Position numbers and translations under genes: made by a program | The notes under the pieces: model-generated | The model's input: only the letters and a program-made list of their open reading frames with translations | Database searches by the model: none | What the model was told of the DNA's origin: nothing | Source: JADGHX01 sp035760965 | GTDB taxonomy: Bacteria; Pseudomonadota; Gammaproteobacteria; Steroidobacterales; Steroidobacteraceae | DNA length: 61,605 bases | Assembly (NCBI GenBank): GCA_035760965.1 | Contig: DASTRY010000006.1 | Coordinates: 1 to 61,605 of the forward strand | Direction: 5' to 3' | Shown here: one piece after another, positions 21,454 through 30,304 of the stretch | Position numbering within the stretch: the first letter of the stretch is position 1 | Layout of the letters: each line of letters opens with the position of its first letter

Positions 21454-22100
21454 AGCTCGCCGTCTTCGATCTCGACGGCACGATCACGCGGCACGACACG
21501 CTGATTCAGTACGTGCTCGGCTATCTGAAGACCCGCCCCTGGCGGGTCTTCGGTTTTCTGCTCGCGTTGCCGGCCGCGGTGAAATACGCCGTCGGCGCAG
21601 CGGACCGCGGCGCCCTCAAAGCGTCGGTGATTCGCTGGACGCTTGGCGGCAGTACGCGGGCCGAGATCGACGCGTGGACCGCCCGGTTCGTGCCTCGCCT
21701 GCTCGAAAAGGGTGTCTTTCAGGAAGCGATAGAACGCATCGCCGCGCACCGTCGCAGCGGCGACACGCTCGTGCTGATGAGCGCGAGCCCCGACCTGTAC
21801 GTGCCGGCCATCGGGCGGGAGCTGGGGTTCACGGAGGTGACGTGCACCGGCATCCGCTGGAATGGCGATCGGCTCGACGGCGCGCTCACGACCCCGAATT
21901 GCCGGGGTGAGGAAAAGGCCGTGCGCTTCGCGGCCCTGCGCGCGCACCATCCGGGCGTTCGCTCCGTGGCGTATGGGAACGCGGCAAGCGATCTGCCCCA
22001 CTTGCGGCTCGCCGACCGCGGCGTGCTCGTGAACGGCGACCGCGCGGCGCGTCGGGAGGCGGCTCAGCTCGACCACGTGGTGTGCGAGCGCTGGAAGTAG
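21450..22100 (+). CDS. HAD-IB family phosphatase (SerB-like)
   Basis: A 216-residue HAD hydrolase. Motif I is FDLDGTITRHDT (nucleophile Asp8), motif II LVLMSASPDLYV, motif III Lys in the GEEKAVRF region, and motif IV YGNAASDLPHL. The insertion pattern and LIQYVLGYLKTRPWRVFGFLLALPA segment match the HAD-IB group that includes phosphoserine phosphatase-like and lipid-phosphate phosphatase-like enzymes; the hydrophobic stretch at about 25-50 suggests membrane association. The GTG start overlaps the acnA stop by four bases (GTGA), so translation is coupled. The substrate is not predictable. Confidence 0.85.
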   Translation: MKLAVFDLDGTITRHDTLIQYVLGYLKTRPWRVFGFLLALPAAVKYAVGAADRGALKASVIRWTLGGSTRAEIDAWTARFVPRLLEKGVFQEAIERIAAHRRSGDTLVLMSASPDLYVPAIGRELGFTEVTCTGIRWNGDRLDGALTTPNCRGEEKAVRFAALRAHHPGVRSVAYGNAASDLPHLRLADRGVLVNGDRAARREAAQLDHVVCERWK

Positions 22101-22105
22101 CGTCC

Positions 22106-22136
22106 GCAAGCCGAAGCGCGAGCCCGCGCGGCTTGC
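22106..22136 (+). terminator. Strong bulged hairpin after the acnA-HAD unit
   Basis: GCAAGCC (22106-22112) pairs with GGCTTGC (22130-22136); after a 3-base bulge (GAA), GCGCG (22116-22120) pairs with CGCGC (22125-22129) around an AGCC tetraloop. It begins five bases after the HAD stop codon. There is no T-run, so it may need Rho or act as a 3' end stabiliser. Confidence 0.45.
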
Positions 22137-22235
22137 AACTTGCGGGTAATCCAGGGAATCTGGGTAGTAACCAGGTGCCCTGCCGGCGCGAACTAGCTAG
22201 CAGACTCCCGCATCATGCGTTGAGGTGAAGCGTCC

Positions 22236-23168
22236 ATGACCCGCAGACCGTCGACGAAAATCCAGCCTTCCGAGATCACGCCGCCCGAAGTCTTCTTCAA
22301 TCGGCGCCAGGTGATCGCGGGCGCGCTCGCGGCGGGCGCCGTCGGCTTTGCGCAGGCGGACGAGCGCAAACTGCAATACACCCGCAACGCGCAGTACTCG
22401 GTCAAGGAGACCCCGAACAGCTTCGAGGACATCTCGAGCTACAACAATTTCTACGAGTTCGGCACGGACAAGAGCGATCCGAAGGCCAACGCCCAGGACT
22501 TCCGCACGGAGCCGTGGACCGTGACGGTCGACGGCGAAGCCGAGGTCAAAGGCAAGTTCACGCTCGAGGACATCCTGAAGCCGCATCCGCTCGAGGAGCG
22601 CATCTACCGCTTCCGCTGCGTGGAAGCGTGGTCGATGGTCGTGCCCTGGCTCGGCTTTCCGCTCGCGGACCTGGTGAAGCGCTTCAAGCCGACGTCCAAG
22701 GCGCGCTACGTCCAGTTCACGACGCTGTACGACCCGAAGCAGATGCCCGGCCAGCGCTATCCGATTCTCGACTGGCCGTACGTCGAAGGCCTGCGGATGG
22801 ACGAGGCGATGCACCCGCTCACCCTGATGGTGGTGGGTGTTTACGGCAAGGTGCTGCCCAACCAGAACGGGGCGCCGCTGCGGCTCATCGTGCCGTGGAA
22901 GTACGGCTTCAAGAGCTGCAAATCGATCGCGAAGATCAGCTTCGTCGAGCGCCAGCCGCGCACGGCATGGAACGTCGCCACTCCGCACGAGTACGGCTTC
23001 TACGCCAACGTGAATCCGGCAGTTGACCACCCGCGCTGGAGCCAGGCGACGGAGCGCCGGATCGGCGGCGGCTTCTTCGCGAAGCGCATCAATACGCTGC
23101 CGTTCAACGGCTATGCGGACCAAGTGGCCAGCCTGTACAAGGGCATGGACCTCACGAAGTTCTTCTGA
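22236..23168 (+). CDS. msrP: Methionine-sulfoxide reductase catalytic subunit MsrP
   Basis: MsrP is a periplasmic molybdopterin enzyme that repairs oxidised methionines in envelope proteins. The N-terminus has a Tat-type signal (FNRRQVIAGALAAGAVGFAQA, 21-41) with twin Arg. The molybdenum-ligating cysteine is Cys128 in YRFRCVEAWSMVVPW. Other family segments are QFTTLYDPKQMPGQ and PNQNGAPLRLIVPWKYGFKSCKSI. Length 310 is normal. A GAGGTGAAG ribosome site lies seven bases before the ATG. The haem partner msrQ follows after 37 bases. Other molybdenum genes (xdhC, mocA, modBC) occur in this window. Confidence 0.96.
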   Translation: MTRRPSTKIQPSEITPPEVFFNRRQVIAGALAAGAVGFAQADERKLQYTRNAQYSVKETPNSFEDISSYNNFYEFGTDKSDPKANAQDFRTEPWTVTVDGEAEVKGKFTLEDILKPHPLEERIYRFRCVEAWSMVVPWLGFPLADLVKRFKPTSKARYVQFTTLYDPKQMPGQRYPILDWPYVEGLRMDEAMHPLTLMVVGVYGKVLPNQNGAPLRLIVPWKYGFKSCKSIAKISFVERQPRTAWNVATPHEYGFYANVNPAVDHPRWSQATERRIGGGFFAKRINTLPFNGYADQVASLYKGMDLTKFF

Positions 23169-23205
23169 TGAATGACCGCGCCCACGCCACACGGAGCTCA
23201 AGCTA

Positions 23206-23895
23206 GTGCGAGCTGACCTGCCGGCGGTGCGGCTGGACGTGAATCAGCGCTACCGGTGGGTCTACAAGCCGCTGGTGTTCGCGGCGTGTCTCGTGCCCAT
23301 CGCGCTGCTCGTCTCGCGCGGCTTCGGGCTATTCGGGCAGAGCCTCGGGCCGGATCCCATCAAGTTCACGCTGCACTGGATCGGCAAGACGGCGCTGAAC
23401 CTCATCATGATCACGCTGCTCGTGACGCCGGTGCGCCACCTCGCGGGCTGGCCGCATGTCGTGCGAATCCGGCGCATGCTCGGGCTGTTCGCGTTCTTCT
23501 ACGCCCTGCTGCACTTCACGGTCTACATCGTGCTGGATCAGGAGCTGGATTTCGCCGGGCTGCTGAAGGACATCGCGAAGCGCCCGTACATCACCGTCGG
23601 GTTCGCGGCGCTCGTCATTCTCATCCCGCTCGCGATCACCTCGACCAACAAGATGATGCGGCGATTGGGACGGCGCTGGCAGACGCTGCACCGCTGGGTC
23701 TACGTCGCGGCGATTCTCAGCGTGGTGCACTACTACTGGCAGGTGAAGCGCGACGTGCGGGAGCCGCTCATCTACGCGGCCATTCTCGCGATCCTGCTGG
23801 GCTATCGGCTGGTGCGCCGGATGCGCAAGGCGCAGCCGGCGAAGCCCGCCGCTACATCGACGTCCGGATCTGCCACAGCTCCGGAAAGAACTTGA
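23206..23895 (+). CDS. msrQ: MsrQ, haem-binding membrane subunit
   Basis: MsrQ is an inner-membrane cytochrome that passes quinol or flavin-derived electrons to MsrP. The 229-residue protein has about five to six hydrophobic helices, with His in LHWIGKTALNLIMITLLVTPVRHL, FFYALLHFTVYI and LHRWVYVAAILSVVHYYWQVKRD; these are the family's haem ligands. The start is GTG with GGAG upstream. The hydrophilic C-terminal tail overlaps the 3' end of the convergent kynA gene by 44 bases, so the last 14 residues are encoded antisense to kynA. Confidence 0.92.
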   Translation: MRADLPAVRLDVNQRYRWVYKPLVFAACLVPIALLVSRGFGLFGQSLGPDPIKFTLHWIGKTALNLIMITLLVTPVRHLAGWPHVVRIRRMLGLFAFFYALLHFTVYIVLDQELDFAGLLKDIAKRPYITVGFAALVILIPLAITSTNKMMRRLGRRWQTLHRWVYVAAILSVVHYYWQVKRDVREPLIYAAILAILLGYRLVRRMRKAQPAKPAATSTSGSATAPERT

Positions 23896-24709
23896 GCTCC
23901 AGCGCCTTCGCGAGATACGACACGCCGGTCGTGCCGCCGGTGCCCCGCTTGTAGCCGATGATGCGCTCCACCGTCTTCAGATGGTGGAAACGCCAGATCT
24001 GGAATTTCTGATCGAGGTCGACCAGCCGCTCCGCGAGCTCGTAAAGGTCCCAGTCCTTCTCGGCGTTGTGATAAACGCCGAGCCACGCCCCCGCCACCTG
24101 CTTGCTCGCGTGATAGGGCTCGGTGAAGTCGCGCGACAGATGCGATTCCGGAATGCCGTAGCCGCGCCGGCTCAGCAATCGCAGCACCTCGTCGTAGAGG
24201 GAAGGCGCCTCGAGCGCGATGCGCAGCGCCTCCTGTGCCTTCGGATCGCGCCGATGCACGGCGATCATGTCCGGATGCTTGTTGCCGAGCGTGAACTCCA
24301 GCAAGCGATACTGGAACGACTGGAAGCCCGAGGACCGGCCGAGCGCATTCCGGAACAGCGAGTACTCCGCCGGAGTCATCGTCGACAGCACGTCCCATGT
24401 CGCCGTGAGCTGCGTCTGAACGCGCGAGATGCGCGCGAGCATCTTGAAGGACGGGTCGAGCTCGTCCTTACGCACGCACTTCATCACGCCCATGAGCTCG
24501 TGCAGGAACAGGCGCAGCCACAGCTCGGACGTCTGATGCACGATGATGAACATCATCTCGTCGTGCTCGTGCGTCAGCGGCTTCTGCGCGTCGAGGATCT
24601 TGTCGAGCTGGAGGTACTCGCCGTAGGACTGCGAGGAGCCCAGCTCCCAGTGGATGGGCTCGTCGGAGAGGTCGACGCGTTCGGTCTTGTCGTAGCGGCG
24701 GGTGCTCAT
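23852..24709 (-). CDS. kynA: Tryptophan 2,3-dioxygenase
   Basis: This haem enzyme opens the indole ring of tryptophan to N-formylkynurenine, the first step of the kynurenine pathway. The 285-residue protein has YGEYLQLDKIL, the distal FIIVHQTSELWLRLFLHEL, the SFQSFQYRLLEFTLGNK segment, and the proximal haem region IWRFHHLKTVERIIGYKRGTGG. I chose ATG 24709 (MSTRRYDKTE...), which overlaps the upstream peptidase stop as ATGA; a much longer in-frame extension is not homologous. No kynU or kynB is adjacent. It converges with msrQ. Confidence 0.96.
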   Translation of the reverse strand: MSTRRYDKTERVDLSDEPIHWELGSSQSYGEYLQLDKILDAQKPLTHEHDEMMFIIVHQTSELWLRLFLHELMGVMKCVRKDELDPSFKMLARISRVQTQLTATWDVLSTMTPAEYSLFRNALGRSSGFQSFQYRLLEFTLGNKHPDMIAVHRRDPKAQEALRIALEAPSLYDEVLRLLSRRGYGIPESHLSRDFTEPYHASKQVAGAWLGVYHNAEKDWDLYELAERLVDLDQKFQIWRFHHLKTVERIIGYKRGTGGTTGVSYLAKALELKFFPELWQIRTSM

Positions 24710-25470
24710 GCGGGCTCGCGAAGGTCCCGAAAGACCCAGGATGGTACACGGCGCCAGCCGTCGAGCAATTCGCGGTCGAGCGGCCGGCAGTCCGGACAGT
24801 ACTGGGCCACGAGATCCCAGAAGCGGGCCGAGTGGTTCATGTGCTTCAGATGCGCCAGCTCGTGCACCAGCAGGTAGCGCAGAACCTCCGGCCGCTGGAA
24901 CAGGAGGCAGCAGTTCAGGCTGATCGTCCCGCGGATGGAGCAGCTCCCCCAGCGGGTGCGCTGGCGGCGTACCGCGAGCCGGCGATAGGACAAATCCATC
25001 GTGCGCGCGGTCTCGTCGAGCAGCGGTGCGAACACTTCCGCCGCGCGCTTCACGAGCCAGCCGCGCAGCGCGTGCTGAACGGCGCGGGTGCTCGAGAGAT
25101 CGCCCTGCAACTGGAGCAGGCCGGGTCCCGCGATGTTGACACGCGGGCGGCCGCGACCACTGCCCGCGTGAACGCGCCAGCTCTCGCGCGCACCGGCAAG
25201 CGCGATGGTCTGCGGCGGGAACGGCTCCTCGGGGACCGCGTTGCGCCGCGCCTCCGCGCGCTTCTTCTCGATCCACGACCGATGTCGCTCCACGAAGCGA
25301 TCCACCATGGCGCGCGAGGTACGCGCCGGCACCACGACTTCGACCCGACCGCCGTGGAACACGCGCACGGTCAGGCGGCGCGCGCGCCGACTCTCGCGCA
25401 CGTGCCAACCCTCGGAAGTGTCGCTGTCGGACCAGAGCGGAAGCTGTGCGGAACGTTCGTCGAGCATCAT
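24706..25470 (-). CDS. YgjP/DUF45-type zinc metallopeptidase
   Basis: A 254-residue cytoplasmic protein of the DUF45 family. The zinc site is HELAHLKHMNHSARFWDLV: two His of the HExxH-like helix and a third in NHSxxFW. The preceding RRQRTRWGSCSIRGTISLNCCLLFQRPEVLRYLLVHE matches the family's R-W-G-S-C core. Members are predicted peptidases with no settled substrate. I chose ATG 25470, though ATG 25467 is equivalent; a longer in-frame start at 25566 would overlap fadH. The ATGA overlap with kynA is an unusual partnership; with fadH 16 bases upstream, the three form one transcription unit. Confidence 0.85.
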   Translation of the reverse strand: MMLDERSAQLPLWSDSDTSEGWHVRESRRARRLTVRVFHGGRVEVVVPARTSRAMVDRFVERHRSWIEKKRAEARRNAVPEEPFPPQTIALAGARESWRVHAGSGRGRPRVNIAGPGLLQLQGDLSSTRAVQHALRGWLVKRAAEVFAPLLDETARTMDLSYRRLAVRRQRTRWGSCSIRGTISLNCCLLFQRPEVLRYLLVHELAHLKHMNHSARFWDLVAQYCPDCRPLDRELLDGWRRVPSWVFRDLREPA

Positions 25471-25486
25471 CTTCGGAAAACGACTT

Positions 25487-27508
25487 TTACAATGAAGCGG
25501 CAAGCTCGGTGCCCTCGCGGATGGCGCGCTCGGCATCGAGCTCGGCGGCGAGCCGCGCGCCGCCAATTACGCGCACGCGCGGCGTCGTTGGCAAGCCCGT
25601 CACGAGCTCCGTTTGCGACTCTTGACCGGCGCAAATCACGATGGAATCCACCTCGAGCACCTGCGGCCCGTCGGCGCCGCTGATGTGTAACCCACGATCA
25701 TCGATGCGCTCGTACACGACGCCGCCACGCATCTCCACGCCGTGCGCCGCGAGCGCTGCGCGATGAGCCCAGCCCGTCGTCTTGCCGAGCGTTGCACCGG
25801 GACGAGACACCTTGCGCTGCAGGAGGTAAATCTTGCGATCGGACGATTGCATTTGCGAGCGCGGCAGCAGCCCGCCCGGACTGCGCAGCTCCATATCGAT
25901 GCCCCACTCTGCACAGTAGGCGCGCGTTGCTTCGAATCGGTCCGTTGCACGGTGCCCGGTGAGATACGTCGCGACGTCGAAGCCGATACCGCCGGCGCCG
26001 ACGATCGCCACCCGCGCGCCTGCACGCCGCCGGCCGGTCAGCAGATCCGGGTAGGAGATGACCTTCGGGTGCTCGATGCCCGGAATTTGGGGAACGCGAG
26101 GCCGCACGCCCGTCGCGATCACGATTTCATCGAACCCTTCGCGCTCGAGCGTTTCCGGCGTCGCTTGCGTACCGAATCGCGTATCGATGCCGAGCTTCTT
26201 CAAGCGCGTTGCGTAGTAGCGCAGGGTCTCGTGGAACTCTTCCTTGCCCGGCACTTCGCGCGCGTAGCGAAACTGCCCGCCGATCTCCGCTTCCTGCTCG
26301 TACAGCGTGACGGCGTGCCCGCGCTCGGCCGCCGCGATCGCGCACGCGAGCCCCGCGGGACCCGCGCCGACGATGCCGATGCGCTTCGCAACCTTCGCAG
26401 GCGTCAGGACCAACTCCGTCTCGTACGCCGCGCGCGGGTTCACGAGACACGTGGCCCGCTGGCCGGAGAAAATTCGGTCGAGGCAGCCCTGATTACAGGC
26501 GATGCACGTGTTGATCTCATCCTCGCGACCGCTCGCGGCTTTCGCGGCGAACTCCGGATCGGCGAGCAACGGGCGCGCCATCGACACGAGGTCGGCCGTC
26601 CCCGCTTTCAGTACTTCCTCCGCCACCGCCGGATTGTTGATGCGATTCGTTGCAATCACCGGCAAGCGCGTCGCCTGCTTGAGACGCGCAGTCACCCATG
26701 CGAAGGCGGCGCGCGGCACCATGCCCGCGATGGTCGGCACGCGTGCCTCGTGCCAGCCGATCCCGGTGTTGAAGAGCGTGACGCCGGCGTTCTCGAGTCG
26801 CGACAGCAGATACAGGGCCTCATCGAACGTGTTGCCGTCGCTGACGAGATCGAGCCCCGAGATGCGGTAGATGATGATGAAGTCGTTGCCGACCGCGGCC
26901 CGCACGCGCTGGACGATCTCCACCGGGAAGCGGCAGCGATTCTCCAGCGTGCCGCCCCACTCGTCCGTGCGCTTGTTCGTGCGCGGCGAGACGAACTGGT
27001 TCAGGAGATAGCCCTCGGAACCCATGATCTCCACACCGTCGTAGCCGGCCTCGCGCGCAAGCGACGCACAACGGGCGAAGTCTTCAATCTGACTCTGGAT
27101 GCCGTGCACGGACAGCTCGCGCGGCGTGAAGCGATTGATCGGCGCCTTCAGTCGCGATGGCGCGACGAGCAGCGGGTGATACGCATAACGGCCTGCATGC
27201 AGTATCTGCATGCAGATGCGTCCGCCCTCGGCGTGGACCGCGTCCGCAACGAGCCGATGCCGCGCCACTTCACGGCGGCTGTTCAGCTTGCCCGCGAACG
27301 GGCCGATCCAGCCCGCGACGTTCGGTGCGATGCCACCGGTGACGATGAGCCCCGTGCCGCCGCGCGCCCGCTCCGCAAAATACGCGGCGAGCTTCGGGTA
27401 GTCGCGCGCGCGATCCTCGAGCCCCGTGTGCATCGAGCCCATGACGATGCGATTCCGGAGCGTCACGAAGCCGAGGTCGAGAGGCGCGAACAGGTGCGGG
27501 TAATTCAC
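25487..27508 (-). CDS. fadH: 2,4-dienoyl-CoA reductase (NADPH), FadH-like
   Basis: FadH reduces 2,4-dienoyl-CoA made during beta-oxidation of unsaturated fatty acids. The 673-residue protein has an N-terminal FMN-binding old-yellow-enzyme barrel (FAPLDLGFVTLRNRIVMGSMHTGLE; VSPRTNKRTDEWGG), the 4Fe-4S cysteines in CIACNQGCLDRIFSGQRATC, an FAD domain (GIVGAGPAGLACAIAA near 375) and an NADPH domain (VAIVGAGGIGFDVA near 505). Domain order and size fit E. coli FadH. The start is GTG with a TAAGAT box nine bases upstream, suggesting a leaderless message. Confidence 0.94.
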   Translation of the reverse strand: MNYPHLFAPLDLGFVTLRNRIVMGSMHTGLEDRARDYPKLAAYFAERARGGTGLIVTGGIAPNVAGWIGPFAGKLNSRREVARHRLVADAVHAEGGRICMQILHAGRYAYHPLLVAPSRLKAPINRFTPRELSVHGIQSQIEDFARCASLAREAGYDGVEIMGSEGYLLNQFVSPRTNKRTDEWGGTLENRCRFPVEIVQRVRAAVGNDFIIIYRISGLDLVSDGNTFDEALYLLSRLENAGVTLFNTGIGWHEARVPTIAGMVPRAAFAWVTARLKQATRLPVIATNRINNPAVAEEVLKAGTADLVSMARPLLADPEFAAKAASGREDEINTCIACNQGCLDRIFSGQRATCLVNPRAAYETELVLTPAKVAKRIGIVGAGPAGLACAIAAAERGHAVTLYEQEAEIGGQFRYAREVPGKEEFHETLRYYATRLKKLGIDTRFGTQATPETLEREGFDEIVIATGVRPRVPQIPGIEHPKVISYPDLLTGRRRAGARVAIVGAGGIGFDVATYLTGHRATDRFEATRAYCAEWGIDMELRSPGGLLPRSQMQSSDRKIYLLQRKVSRPGATLGKTTGWAHRAALAAHGVEMRGGVVYERIDDRGLHISGADGPQVLEVDSIVICAGQESQTELVTGLPTTPRVRVIGGARLAAELDAERAIREGTELAASL

Positions 27509-27517
27509 GGGGCGGCC

Positions 27518-27523
27518 ATCTTA
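27518..27523 (-). promoter_or_regulatory. -10 box of fadH; predicts leaderless mRNA
   Basis: TAAGAT on the minus strand ends nine bases before the GTG start at 27508, with no ribosome site between. The ABC exporter genes diverge from the same 57-bp region. Confidence 0.4.
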
Positions 27524-27565
27524 ACGTAGGATCGCGCGGCCCATCACCGGACTGATCGGCTCCCC

Positions 27566-28453
27566 GTGAGCGCACCGCTGCTCGAAGTTCGCAATCTCGT
27601 CAAGAAGTATCCCGCGACCACCGCCGTCGACGGCGTCTCGCTCACCGTGCCCGAGGGCATCTGCTTCGGCCTGCTCGGACCGAACGGTGCCGGCAAGACG
27701 ACGACCATCGAGATCATGGAAGGCATTCTCGGCGCTACCTCGGGCGAGGTGCGCTATCGCGGCGAGCCGCTCGGCCCGCGCTTCAAGGAGGAAGCCGGCA
27801 TCCTTTTTCAGAAGACTGCGCTGCAGGACTTCCTGACGGTGCGGCAGAGCCTCGCGCTCTTCCGGGGTCTGTACGCCAAGGGACTGAGCGTCGACGAGGT
27901 CATCGAGCTTTGCGCACTCGAGAAGCTCGCGACGCGCGACAGTCGTAAGCTCTCGGGCGGCCAGCTGCAGCGCCTGCTGCTCGCCATCGCGCTGGTCAAC
28001 GACCCGGCGCTGCTCTTTCTCGACGAGCCGACGACCGGCCTCGATCCCCAGGCGCGGCGCAACTTCTGGGAGCTGGTGCAATCGATCAAAGCGCGCAAGA
28101 AGACGATCATCCTGACGACGCACTACATGGAAGAAGCCGAGCTCCTCTGCGACGAGATCGCCATCATGGACCGCGGCCGGATCATCGCGCAGGGCCCGCC
28201 GCGGCGGCTGCTGCGCGAGCACTTCGCCGAAGTGCTGCTCGAACTGCCGCGTCAGGAATTCCCCGCGGCCGCGCGCGAGTTGCCGCTGCGCCTGATCGAA
28301 GCGAGCGATCGGGTCGAGATCACGACGGACGACCTCGACGGCACGCTGCGCGTGCTGATGAACGCGCGCGTCCCGCTCAAGGACCTGCGCATCCGTCCCC
28401 CCAATCTCGAAGACCTGTTCCTGGAGCTGACCGGCAAGGAGCTACGCGCATGA
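27566..28453 (+). CDS. ABC-2 type exporter, ATP-binding protein
   Basis: A 295-residue ATPase. Walker A GPNGAGKTTTIE (about 36-47), Q-loop LFQKTALQDF, signature LSGGQLQRLLLA, Walker B LLFLDEPTTGLD and the H-loop TTHYMEEAE are all intact. It drives the membrane partner encoded next, with which it overlaps by four bases (ATGA). The C-terminal regulatory extension after residue 220 resembles drug or polysaccharide exporters of the DrrA/NodI type. The substrate is unknown. It is divergent from fadH. Confidence 0.9.
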   Translation: MSAPLLEVRNLVKKYPATTAVDGVSLTVPEGICFGLLGPNGAGKTTTIEIMEGILGATSGEVRYRGEPLGPRFKEEAGILFQKTALQDFLTVRQSLALFRGLYAKGLSVDEVIELCALEKLATRDSRKLSGGQLQRLLLAIALVNDPALLFLDEPTTGLDPQARRNFWELVQSIKARKKTIILTTHYMEEAELLCDEIAIMDRGRIIAQGPPRRLLREHFAEVLLELPRQEFPAAARELPLRLIEASDRVEITTDDLDGTLRVLMNARVPLKDLRIRPPNLEDLFLELTGKELRA

Positions 28454-29469
28454 ACCTCGGCAGCCTCGCGCGGATGCTTGCCGTCTGGCACGCGCGCAAT
28501 CTGGAATTCGTGCGTGACCGCGGCACGCTGATCTTCACCCTGGTCTTACCCGTCGCGCTGGTCATCGGCATGAGCTTCGTGTTCGGCGGCAAGGAGCGCC
28601 CGCTCTTCAAGGTGGGCGTGCTCGCGGCGCAGGTTGACCCGCAGTCGCATCCGTTCCTCGCAGAGCGCTTCGTCGATTTCGTGGCCATGCCCGATGAGCG
28701 TGCCGCGATTCACAAGGTGGCGCGCAACGACCTCGATCTGCTGCTCGATCTGCGCAAGCCCGTGCGCTACTGGGTGAACCCCAACTCGCCGAAGGGCTAC
28801 ATCGTCGAGAAGCTGCTGCTCCAAGCGGATCGGAGCGCGCACGGCCAGCCGGTGACGGGCGATGCCGTGCGTTACATCGACTGGCTGTTTCCCGGCGTGC
28901 TCGGCATGAACCTGATGTTCAGCTGCCTGTTCGGCGTCGGATACGTGGTGCTGCGCTATCGCAAGAACGGGTTCTTGAAGCGTCTTCACGCAACGCCGCT
29001 CTCCGCGTTCGAGTTCTTGAGCGCGCAAGTGCTGTCGCGTCTTTCCCTGACGGTGATCGTGACGACGGTGCTTTACGTGGGCATCGCTTCGATCATCCAC
29101 TTCCACAGCGCCGGCAGCCTTTGGTTGCTGGTGATGCTTCTCGTCCTCGGCTCGCTGTCGATGATCGCGCTCGGGCTCACCATCGCCGCGCGCTTCTCGA
29201 GCGAGGAACTGGTCGGTGGGCTGCTGAACCTCCTGACGTGGCCGATGATGGTGCTCTCGGGCGTCTGGTTCTCGCTGGAAGGCTCGCCACAATGGGTGCA
29301 GTGGATCGCGCAGATCTTTCCGCTCACGCACCTGCTGGATGCGGCGCGCGCCGTCATGCTCGACGGCGCGGGGCTTGCGGTGATCCGCAACGATCTTGCC
29401 TATCTCGCGGTGACAGCGGTGGCGTTTCTCGCGTTCGGCGCGTGGTCGTTCCGCTGGCGCGTGGAGTAG
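28450..29469 (+). CDS. ABC-2 type exporter, permease
   Basis: This 339-residue integral membrane protein has an N-terminal helix (LIFTLVLPVALVIGMSFVFG, about 28-47), a soluble extracytoplasmic loop (about 50-145), and five helices towards the C-terminus, including the family segment LLTWPMMVLSGVWFSLEGSPQWVQWIAQIFPLTHLLDAAR. This is the ABC2 membrane architecture of the LolC-unrelated DrrB/NodJ group with a long first loop. It pairs with the ATPase through the ATGA overlap. The exported substrate is unknown. Confidence 0.88.
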   Translation: MNLGSLARMLAVWHARNLEFVRDRGTLIFTLVLPVALVIGMSFVFGGKERPLFKVGVLAAQVDPQSHPFLAERFVDFVAMPDERAAIHKVARNDLDLLLDLRKPVRYWVNPNSPKGYIVEKLLLQADRSAHGQPVTGDAVRYIDWLFPGVLGMNLMFSCLFGVGYVVLRYRKNGFLKRLHATPLSAFEFLSAQVLSRLSLTVIVTTVLYVGIASIIHFHSAGSLWLLVMLLVLGSLSMIALGLTIAARFSSEELVGGLLNLLTWPMMVLSGVWFSLEGSPQWVQWIAQIFPLTHLLDAARAVMLDGAGLAVIRNDLAYLAVTAVAFLAFGAWSFRWRVE

Positions 29470-29508
29470 CCGCGCTGCGGCGAGTCGAACGGCAGATCGC
29501 GCGGCGAC

Positions 29509-30264
29509 TCAGCCTGTCGTGACCTTTATGAGCAACCGTTTCGCGAGCTCGAAGTCCGGCGCGATGAGCAGAGCGCGCTCCAGCGCGTCCCGCGCGTTCA
29601 ACACGTCGCCGCGCTCGAGATAGCCGCGGCCCAGGTACGTGTAGGCTTCCGCCGCACCCCAGCCGGGTGCGCGCTCCACGCCCTGTCGCTCGGACTCGAA
29701 GGCTGCGGTCGCCTTACGGAGCATTGCGAACGACTGCTCGTCGAGCTTGCCGCCCTCACCTTTCGCGAGCGCTTCCAAGAGCAGCACGCGTGGATCTCGC
29801 GGCGCGAGCTTCACCGCACGCTCCATCCTGTCCGCGCTCTTCGAGCCCGCAAGCGGCTTCCAGGGTTTCAGCGTCGCGACGGTACGCAGACACGCCGACT
29901 GGAGCGCGAGAGCGGCCGCGAAATTCGGCTCGGCCTTCAGCGCGCCGTCGAGGCTGTCGACACAGCGCTCCACGGCATCGCGCGCGTGTTCCTTGTCGCG
30001 GGTCGATAGGAGGGCCGCCAGCCGGTAGTTGGCAAGCCCGGCGTAGTAGTACTGCAAAGGCTCGTGCTCACCCTCGCCGTTCGCGAGCTGATCAGCGAGA
30101 TCGGCGAGCGCGCGAGTGTCCTCGGTGTAGAAGGCGTACTGAATGCGCCCTTCCACATCGAGCCATGCCGTGTCGCTCGCCGCATGAGACGCACCGCTGG
30201 CCGCAACCACGACGGCGAGCGGCAGGACGAGGCGGGACAGTACTGGGGCGGCAGTCAATTGCAT
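29509..30264 (-). CDS. Secreted TPR-repeat protein of unknown function
   Basis: A signal peptide (about 1-28, ending GASHAAS) precedes helix-turn-helix repeats of the tetratricopeptide kind: WLDVEGRIQYAFYTEDTRALADLADQL, YYYAGLANYRLAALLS, and C-terminal AAEAYTYLGRGYLERGDVLNARDALERALLIAPDFELAKRLL, which is a textbook TPR. Such proteins are periplasmic scaffolds. It faces away from tatD across a 40-bp gap and is convergent with the ABC permease. No partner is obvious, and its function is unknown. Confidence 0.75.
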   Translation of the reverse strand: MQLTAAPVLSRLVLPLAVVVAASGASHAASDTAWLDVEGRIQYAFYTEDTRALADLADQLANGEGEHEPLQYYYAGLANYRLAALLSTRDKEHARDAVERCVDSLDGALKAEPNFAAALALQSACLRTVATLKPWKPLAGSKSADRMERAVKLAPRDPRVLLLEALAKGEGGKLDEQSFAMLRKATAAFESERQGVERAPGWGAAEAYTYLGRGYLERGDVLNARDALERALLIAPDFELAKRLLIKVTTG

Positions 30265-30288
30265 CTGAATTTACGCGGCCGCGTTCCG

Positions 30289-30294
30289 TACAAT
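30289..30294 (+). promoter_or_regulatory. -10 box of tatD
   Basis: TACAAT ends ten bases before ATG 30305. If used, the message has a leader of only a few bases, which favours this ATG over the in-frame ATG at 30293, since that one lies inside the box. Confidence 0.45.
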
Positions 30295-30304
30295 GTGGCC
30301 GCGC

